A model generated the notes under the pieces. It had not been told where the DNA came from, did no database searches, and was given only the letters and a program-made list of their open reading frames with translations. Positions 34,147 to 42,631 of a stretch of DNA of 42,631 nt are shown here, in pieces; position 1 is the stretch's first letter; every line of letters starts with the position of its first letter. A program made the position numbers and the translations under genes. Source of the stretch: Eubacteriales bacterium (GTDB lineage Bacteria > Bacillota > Clostridia > Lachnospirales > Lachnospiraceae); NCBI GenBank assembly GCA_030527715.1, contig JAUNAF010000011.1:1-42631 (forward strand), given 5' to 3'.

Positions 34147-34240
34147 ACAGGAAGCAAAAACTACTGATGTTTGTGGAAAGAACAGCAGTTTCAGGAAGAT
34201 AAAAAACAGATAGAAAAGATAGATATAAGAGGAAATTACA

Positions 34241-36096
34241 ATGTGCGGAATCGCAGGATTTGTAGGTAAACAGGATCAGAAAGAAGAAGTACTTGGAAAG
34301 ATGATGGACGTGATCAAACATCGCGGACCGGATTCTGAAGGTAAATATACAACAGAAGATGTGGCATTTGGTTTTCGAAGACTGAGCATCATCGATCTGG
34401 AGAGCGGATCACAGCCGATGTTCAACGAGGATGGAGAGATCGCCCTGATTTTCAACGGAGAGATCTATAACAGTCCGGAGCTGAGAGAGCGTTTCCTGGA
34501 AAAGGGACATGTGTTTGCAAACCGCTCCGATTCGGAGACCCTGATTCACGGATACGAGGAGTATGGTGAAAAGCTGGTGCATGAGCTCAGAGGAATGTTT
34601 GGCTTCGCCATCTGGGACAACCGGAAAAAGCGCCTGTTTCTGGCGAGAGATTTCTTCGGCATCAAGCCGGTATACTATGCAATGATCGACGGAAATCTGG
34701 TATTCGGCTCCGAAATAAAGAGTATTCTGCAGTTTCCGGGCTGCCCGAGAGAGGTCAACACTGAGGCACTGGAGCAGTACCTTTCCTTCCAGTATTCGGT
34801 TCTGCCGGAGACCTTTTTCAAAGGCATCTACCGACTGCTTCCGGGGCATTATCTGACCTACGGCAACGGTGAGCTCAATGTGACACAGTACTTTGATCCG
34901 CTGCTTGCGCCGGTATCAAAGGATTCCCAGGAGGAGACTGTCAAAAAGCTGACAGATGTGCTGGAGAATTCTGTAGAAAAGCATATGCTGGCAGACGTGG
35001 AAGTGGGAGCCTTCCTCTCCAGCGGTGTGGACTCCAGTTACATCGCAGCAAAGTACAGTGGAAAAAAGACGTTTACCGTCGGATTCTTTGATAAAAACAA
35101 TCAGTACAACGAGACGCATTATGCAGAGCAGTGTGCGGAATATCTGGGACTGGAAAATTACAGCCACACGATCACTGAAGATGAGTACTGGGGTGAGATG
35201 CCGAAGATCATGTATCACATGGACGAACCGCTGGCAGATCCGGCAGCGATCGCACTCTACTTTGTTGCCAGAGAGGCTGCAAAGCATGTCAAGGTAGTCA
35301 CCTCCGGTGAGGGTGCAGATGAGTTCTTCGGAGGATATACGATCTACCGTGAGTCGCTCTCCCTGCGCTGTACCGAGTGGATCCCAAAGCGTCTCAGAGT
35401 GCGTGCGGCAAAGCTTGTCAGCCATCTGCCGGAGGGAACCAAGGGACGCAGTTTTGTGATCCGTTCCAGCAAGAGCGTACAGGAGAGATTCATCGGAAAT
35501 GCAAATATCTTCACCGCAGATGAGCGGAAGAGCATTCTGAAGCATCCGGTCAACGCGCCGACGCCGCAGGAGCTGCTTGCACCGAAGTATAAAAAGATGC
35601 AGAAGTATGACGACTCCACAAAGATGCAGTATATTGACCTGACCAGCTGGCTGCCGGGAGATATTCTGCTGAAGGCCGACAAGATGAGCATGGCGCATTC
35701 ACTGGAGCTGCGCGTGCCGTTTCTGGACCGTGAGGTATTTGCAGTGGCAAGTCAGCTGCGCACCGGGCTGAAGCTGAAGAAGGGTACGACCAAGTATTCC
35801 TTCCGCCGGGTTGCAGAGAGCTGTCTGCCGGAGTTTACGACAAACAAAAAGAAGCTGGGCTTCCCGGTGCCGATCCGTGTATGGCTGAAGGAAGACGGCG
35901 GTTATCAGAGAGTGAAGGAGGCGTTCTTAAGTGAGACCTCCGAGAACTATTTTGAAACTGAAAAGATCCTTCGTCTGCTGGATGAGCACAAAAACGGAGT
36001 GCGCGACAACAGCAGAAAGATCTGGACAGTCTATACCTTCCTGGTATGGCACAGAGTCTTCTTCGAAGGTGGAGCAGAGCAGTGGGAGAGTGTATC

Positions 36097-36100
<4 letters not shown>
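34241..36100 (+). CDS. asnB: Glutamine-hydrolysing asparagine synthetase
   Basis: A 619-residue two-domain enzyme making asparagine from aspartate, glutamine and ATP. The N-terminal class II amidotransferase starts MCGIAGFVG, with nucleophile C2, followed by HRGPDSEG, IIFNGEIYN-like ALIFNGEIYN, and SDSETLIHGYEE. The synthetase domain has the PP-loop GAFLSSGVDSS (about residues 254-264) and VVTSGEGADEFFGGY, then SLELRVPFLDREV. Length fits the longer bacterial AsnB class. AGAGGAAA precedes the ATG. The stop codon overlaps the start of the next gene (ATGA), so translation of the pseudouridine synthase is coupled. Confidence 0.95.
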
Positions 36101-38860
<2,760 letters not shown>

Positions 38861-38876
38861 CCATACGGGGGGAAAC

Positions 38877-40472
38877 ATGGGAAACGAGCGTGACACTAAG
38901 AAAATCATCGATCAACTGAAAGAAGGATTTCAAAAAGGAAGAAAAGGAATTCTGGGCATCATCTTCGGACGAAGCGGAAAAGTCTTTCTGGCAGTTCTGA
39001 TACAGATCGGACTGCTGCTGCTGGGATTCCAGTTCCTGCATGATAAGATCTTCGCAGCCTACGGTGCAACCATGGGTCTTGGTTTTGTACTGGCCATCTA
39101 CATCGTGTGCAGTGAGGGAAATCCGGATTTTAAGCTGGTATGGATCATACCGATCCTGGTCGTGCCTGTGTTCGGAGCCCTGTTCTATCTGTTTATCAAT
39201 TTCCAGTGGGAGACGAGAAGTCTGAACCAGCGTGTGCTGGAGGAAAATGCTTCGACCTCCTCCGTACTGCAGAGAGATCCTGTCGTGTTCGAGGAGCTGG
39301 AAAAAGAGAGTCCTCAGATGGCAAATCTGGTTTCCTATATCTGCAGGATCAGCCAGACCGCGGTCCATCAGCACACCTCTACCAGATATTTTCCGTGCGG
39401 AGAAGATCTGCTGGATACGCTGCTGGAGAAGCTGCGAGGAGCGAAGAAATTCATTTTCCTGGAATATTTCATCGTATCTCCGGGCTATGTCTGGGACAGC
39501 ATTCTTGAGATCCTGATCGACAAGGCAAAGGAGGGCGTGGAGATCCGCTTCCTCTATGACGGAATGTGCGATATCTTCGAATTCCCGAAGAACTACCCGA
39601 AAGAGCTGGAGAAGCTTGGCATTCAGTGCAAGGTGTTCCTGCCGATCCGGCCGGCATTATCCACCGTGCAGAACAACCGCGACCACCGCAAGATCCTGGT
39701 GATCGACGGGGAGACAGCCTTCACCGGAGGCATCAATCTTGCCGACGAGTATATGAACCGCAAGGAACGCTTCGGCTACTGGAAGGATGCAGCGATCATG
39801 CTGGAGGGAGATGCAGTCCGCAGCTTTACTGTGCTGTTCCTGCGCATGTGGGCGGTGGTAAATCAGAACGATGATGCCAGACAGTACCGCAAGTATCTGA
39901 CGACCGCCCACAAGAGAGAAAATGACGGCTTTGTGATCCCGTACTCAGACAATCCGCTGGATACGGAGCGTGTCGCAGAGCTGACCTATATGGATATCCT
40001 GAATACCGCAAAGCGCTATGTGCATATCATGACACCGTATCTGGTGCTGGATCATGAAATGATCGTGGCACTGACGTATGCGGCAAAGCGCGGCATTGAC
40101 GTGAAGATCATCATGCCGCATATTCCGGACAAGACCTACGCATTCCTGCTGGCACGCACCTACTACAATGAGCTGCTGGATGCAGGAGTAAAAATCTACG
40201 AATTTCTGCCGGGCTTTGTGCATTCCAAGATCTATGTATCTGATGATGAGAAAGCTGTCGTCGGCAGTATCAATATGGATTACCGGAGCCTGTATCTCAG
40301 CTTCGAATGTGCGGCATTGATGTATCAGTGCAGCAGCATCATGGATATCGAGGCAGATTATCAGGAGACCCTGAAAAAATGTGCAGCGGTAACCAAAGAC
40401 ACCTATAACAATGAGAAGGCGATCGAGAAATTTGCAGGAAAGATCCTGAGATTCCTCGCACCGCTGATGTGA
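38877..40472 (+). CDS. cls: Cardiolipin synthase, PLD-type
   Basis: A 531-residue membrane enzyme joining two phosphatidylglycerol molecules into cardiolipin. Two membrane helices lie near residues 37-80 (KVFLAVLIQIGLLLLGFQFL; MGLGFVLAIYIV) with a third at about 85-102 (LVWIIPILVVPVFGALFYLF). Both catalytic HxKxxxxD motifs are present: HRKILVID, followed by TAFTGGINLADEY, and HSKIYVSD, followed by AVVGSINMDYRS. Length matches the family. GGGGGGAAAC precedes the ATG. It starts 16 bases after ligA. Confidence 0.95.
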   Translation: MGNERDTKKIIDQLKEGFQKGRKGILGIIFGRSGKVFLAVLIQIGLLLLGFQFLHDKIFAAYGATMGLGFVLAIYIVCSEGNPDFKLVWIIPILVVPVFGALFYLFINFQWETRSLNQRVLEENASTSSVLQRDPVVFEELEKESPQMANLVSYICRISQTAVHQHTSTRYFPCGEDLLDTLLEKLRGAKKFIFLEYFIVSPGYVWDSILEILIDKAKEGVEIRFLYDGMCDIFEFPKNYPKELEKLGIQCKVFLPIRPALSTVQNNRDHRKILVIDGETAFTGGINLADEYMNRKERFGYWKDAAIMLEGDAVRSFTVLFLRMWAVVNQNDDARQYRKYLTTAHKRENDGFVIPYSDNPLDTERVAELTYMDILNTAKRYVHIMTPYLVLDHEMIVALTYAAKRGIDVKIIMPHIPDKTYAFLLARTYYNELLDAGVKIYEFLPGFVHSKIYVSDDEKAVVGSINMDYRSLYLSFECAALMYQCSSIMDIEADYQETLKKCAAVTKDTYNNEKAIEKFAGKILRFLAPLM

Positions 40473-40519
40473 CAGAACCCGCAATAGTCGGATAAGAAAA
40501 GCAAGAGAGGAGACATAAT

Positions 40520-41425
40520 ATGCCGATCAGAGTAAAGGACGAACTGCCCGCAAAGGAGATACTGGAGAGAGAAAATATATTCGTGATGGATGAGCACCGC
40601 GCAATGCATCAGGACATCCGTCCGATCGAGATTGCGATCCTGAATCTCATGCCGCTGAAGGAAGATACTGAGCTGCAGCTGCTGCGTTCCCTTTCTAACA
40701 CTCCGCTGCAGGTGAATGTCACCTTTATGATGGTTTCCGGACATGAGTCCAAGAACACTTCCAGCAGTCATCTGGATCAGTTTTACGAGCATTTCCCGGA
40801 TGTAAAGGACAGAATGTTCGACGGCATGATCATTACCGGAGCACCGATCGAACAGATGGAATTTGAAGAGGTGGATTACTGGGAAGAGATGAAGGAGATC
40901 CTGGAGTGGACCAAGACCCATGTGACTTCCACCATGCATCTCTGCTGGGGAGCACAGGCAGGTCTGTACTATCACTTTGGAATTCAGAAGCGGATGCTGG
41001 ACCACAAGATGTTCGGTCTTTTCTGGCACAAGGTATCCAATCGAAAGGTACCGCTGGTGCGCGGATTCGATGATGAATTCCTGGCACCGCACTCCAGACA
41101 CACAGAGTCTCCTGCGGACGAGATCCATGCAGTGGATGATCTGATCGTGCTCGCGGAGTCTGATGAGGCAGGCGTTCTGCTGACCATGACGAAGGACGGA
41201 AAGCAGATCTTCCTTATGGGACATCCGGAGTATGACCGCGTCACCCTCGACCAGGAGTACAGACGTGACGTCAACAAGGGACTTGAGATCGAACCGCCGA
41301 AGAACTACTACAGAGACAACGATCCGACGAACCGCCCGCTGCTGATGTGGAGATCGCATGCCAACAATCTCTACACCAACTGGCTGAACTATTATGTATA
41401 TCAGATGACACCGTATGTACTGTAA
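40520..41425 (+). CDS. metA: Homoserine O-acetyltransferase, MetA type
   Basis: A 301-residue enzyme that acylates homoserine in methionine synthesis. The nucleophile is C142 in MHLCWGAQAGLYYHFGI; the His/Glu partners lie in MGHPEYDRVTLDQEY. Residue 111, in GAPIEQMEFEEVDYW, is glutamate. In this family Glu111 goes with acetyl-CoA and Gly111 with succinyl-CoA use, so an acetyltransferase is predicted despite the traditional name. AGAGAGGAG precedes the ATG. No SAM riboswitch is visible in the 47-base gap after cls, so it is probably read from the upstream series. Confidence 0.95.
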   Translation: MPIRVKDELPAKEILERENIFVMDEHRAMHQDIRPIEIAILNLMPLKEDTELQLLRSLSNTPLQVNVTFMMVSGHESKNTSSSHLDQFYEHFPDVKDRMFDGMIITGAPIEQMEFEEVDYWEEMKEILEWTKTHVTSTMHLCWGAQAGLYYHFGIQKRMLDHKMFGLFWHKVSNRKVPLVRGFDDEFLAPHSRHTESPADEIHAVDDLIVLAESDEAGVLLTMTKDGKQIFLMGHPEYDRVTLDQEYRRDVNKGLEIEPPKNYYRDNDPTNRPLLMWRSHANNLYTNWLNYYVYQMTPYVL

Positions 41426-41489
41426 GTGCTGCCGGGATCGAGCTGCAAGTGCTGCCAGGATTGATCTGTAAGCGCTGCTAAGATCGGGC
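41421..41489. repeat. Three imperfect 23-nt tandem repeats
   Basis: Units 41421-41443, 41444-41466 and 41467-41489 follow the pattern TG(T/C)AAG(T/C)GCTGC, then GATC-type bases. The first contains the metA stop codon; the third contains the stop codon of the convergent radical SAM gene. No clear terminator hairpin is seen in this junction. Confidence 0.7.
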
Positions 41490-42404
41490 GGTATCTGAAC
41501 CGCAGCAGCTTCCCTGCACGACTTGATGTTCCTGAAAATAGCGGTTCATCGTATTTAAAACACGCTTCTTATCTGCGCTCCAGAGCGGAGATAAGAGGCT
41601 TTTTTTGGGCCCATCGCCGATGAGACGGTGGATGACCATATCTTTCGGAAGATGGCGGACGCAGTCAGCGAGCAGTGCGAGATAGTCCTCCATCGAGAGG
41701 GTGGGGATCTGACCGGCTTTATAGGCTGCGGCGAGATCGGTTCCTTCCAGAATGTGCAGCAGCTGGAGCTTGATACCGTCGGTCCGGTTTTCAGCCGCGG
41801 CGAGATAGTCGATCGTTTCGAGCATGCGTCCGGGATCTTCACCCGGCAGTCCCAGGATGACATGAGTGATCACATGGACGCCGATCGCCTTAAGATCATG
41901 CATAGCCTGTTCATATACAGAAAGCGGGTATCCGCGGCGGATATAGCGGGCAGTGTCCTCATGGATCGTCTGAAGACCCAGCTCGACCCACACAGGCTTG
42001 ACCGCATTCAGGCGGGCGATCAGCGCAAGCACATCCTCACCGAGGCAGTCCGGACGGGTGGCGATGGACAGGACTGCGACCTGCGGATGCCGGACCGCCT
42101 CCAGAAAAAGAGGTTCCAGAACAGAGACCGGTGCGTAAGTATTGGTAAAAGCCTGGAAGTAGGCGATATAACGACCGCCGCTCTTCATTTTCGAGGAAAT
42201 CCTTCGGATCCCGTCATCGATCTGTTCGGTGACAGAGAGTCTGCGGCTTCCCGCAAAGTCCCCGGAACCGGCAGCACTGCAGAAAATACAGCCTCGCGTG
42301 CCGAGAGTACCGTCGCGGTTCGGACAGGTAAAGCCGCCGTCGATCGCCACCTTATAAAGCTTTTCCCCAAACACTTCTTTACAGTAATTCGTCATGGTAT
42401 ACAT
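41478..42404 (-). CDS. YhcC-like radical SAM protein (TIGR01212 family)
   Basis: About 308 residues; a radical SAM protein of a widespread family with no firmly established substrate. The N-terminal part has FGEKLYKVAIDGGFTCPNRD and cluster cysteines in the order C-X11-C-X2-C (TCPNRDGTLGTRGCIFC). The SAM-domain strands AYFQAFTNTYAP, LSIATRPDC, WVELGLQTIHEDT and THVILGLPGED follow. The start is taken at the ATG at 42404, ten bases from GAGGTG; the ATG at 42413 is almost on top of that site and an ATG at 42395 is also possible. The last codons run into a 23-nt tandem repeat, giving the unusual C-terminus GSCCGSDTARS. Confidence 0.9.
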   Translation of the reverse strand: MYTMTNYCKEVFGEKLYKVAIDGGFTCPNRDGTLGTRGCIFCSAAGSGDFAGSRRLSVTEQIDDGIRRISSKMKSGGRYIAYFQAFTNTYAPVSVLEPLFLEAVRHPQVAVLSIATRPDCLGEDVLALIARLNAVKPVWVELGLQTIHEDTARYIRRGYPLSVYEQAMHDLKAIGVHVITHVILGLPGEDPGRMLETIDYLAAAENRTDGIKLQLLHILEGTDLAAAYKAGQIPTLSMEDYLALLADCVRHLPKDMVIHRLIGDGPKKSLLSPLWSADKKRVLNTMNRYFQEHQVVQGSCCGSDTARS

Positions 42405-42495
42405 AGAGTACATTCACCTCAATCACAGTTTATCGCAGTTGCCTTGAACTCAATACAGAACAAGTTATCACAGAAGCGGGGGGATTACAACTGTA

Positions 42496-42631
42496 TTGAC
42501 CTGAAATGCACTTTTCAATCTCGGGTCAATGGATTTGCGCGGGAAAATTGACCGGAAAAGCAATTTTCGATCTGAGGTCAAGAAATTTCCAGGAAAACGT
42601 TGACCTGAAATGCAATTTTCAATCTCAGGTC
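42496..42631 (+). repeat. Array of 34-nt imperfect palindromes, 52-nt period (right copy, cut by window end)
   Basis: Three units start at 42496, 42548 and 42600, so the period is exactly 52: a 34-nt palindrome (TTGACC ... GGTCAA) and an 18-nt spacer. Spacers (42530-42547, 42582-42599) differ from each other but tend to carry a T-run, then a G/A-run. The third unit lacks its last two bases because the window ends. It lies upstream of the radical SAM gene, which has no other clear promoter here. The array probably continues beyond the window. Confidence 0.8.

Noticed and set aside
34147-34240. T-box leader before asnB
   Set aside because: The leader is under 100 bases, with no T-box consensus or terminator/antiterminator pair downstream of the promoter.
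40473-40519. SAM riboswitch before metA
   Set aside because: The gap after cls is only 47 bases and shows no SAM-I core or terminator hairpin.
42496-42631. CRISPR array at the right edge
   Set aside because: Regular repeat and spacer spacing is present, but spacers are only 18 nt, the repeats differ from one another, each repeat is palindromic over its full length, and no cas genes are near.

Overview
This 42.6 kb window looks like chromosomal DNA from a strictly anaerobic, low-GC-lineage Gram-positive gut bacterium, most probably a Lachnospiraceae member (Clostridia). Reasons: a PolC-type replicative polymerase, [FeFe]-hydrogenase maturases HydF and HydG, lineage-typical families (DUF4358 lipoprotein, DUF5688, DHHW protein), strong AGGAGG-type ribosome binding sites, and many TTGNNN-N17-TATAAT promoters. 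The genus cannot be fixed from sequence reading alone. Apart from the two ends the window is dense housekeeping DNA, with no prophage, CRISPR array or toxin-antitoxin locus seen.

Layout. 1-778: the last bases of a group II intron (to about 54), a strongly structured non-coding stretch, two 34-nt palindromes and a 23-bp hairpin. 779-6005: a sugar ABC importer (binding protein, double ATPase, permease) from a good promoter with a candidate operator and an internal attenuator, followed by a GtrII-like membrane glycosyltransferase. 6072-9989: dtd (minus), an araB-like kinase, a secreted Ig-like protein and an RluA-family pseudouridine synthase (minus). 10169-14665: a YunG-like protein, tRNA-Arg(ACG), then hydF, an SseB-like gene and hydG. 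14666-15206: a gene-free stretch with four copies of a 40-nt inverted repeat between two terminators. 15207-19432: a divergent envelope O-acylation locus (DUF4358 lipoprotein and SGNH hydrolase on minus; MBOAT acyltransferase and DHHW protein on plus). 19463-26457: thyA, folA, ispG, polC. 26502-31099: alaA, aroK, an aminopeptidase P-family gene, efp and a DUF5688 gene. 31180-34006: tRNA-Arg(CCG), an SH3-domain membrane protein and gdhA. 34241-41425: asnB, an RsuA/RluF-family pseudouridine synthase, ligA, cls and metA. 41478-42404: a YhcC-like radical SAM protein (minus). The window ends inside a second array of the same 34-nt palindromes.

How the genes work together. The importer and the ribulokinase-like gene suggest pentose (perhaps arabinose) use, but the substrate is inference. 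HydF and HydG build the hydrogenase active site; HydE and the hydrogenase itself are not here. The SGNH/MBOAT/DHHW set probably acetylates a surface polymer. thyA and folA act together in thymidylate synthesis, in tight series with the replicative polymerase. gdhA, asnB, alaA and metA form a nitrogen and amino-acid theme.

The least explained material is non-coding: two distinct families of spaced imperfect palindromes (34-nt units at exact 52-nt period at both ends of the window; 40-nt TTACGG/CCGTAA units downstream of hydG), a duplicated long hairpin, and a structured stretch after the group II intron.
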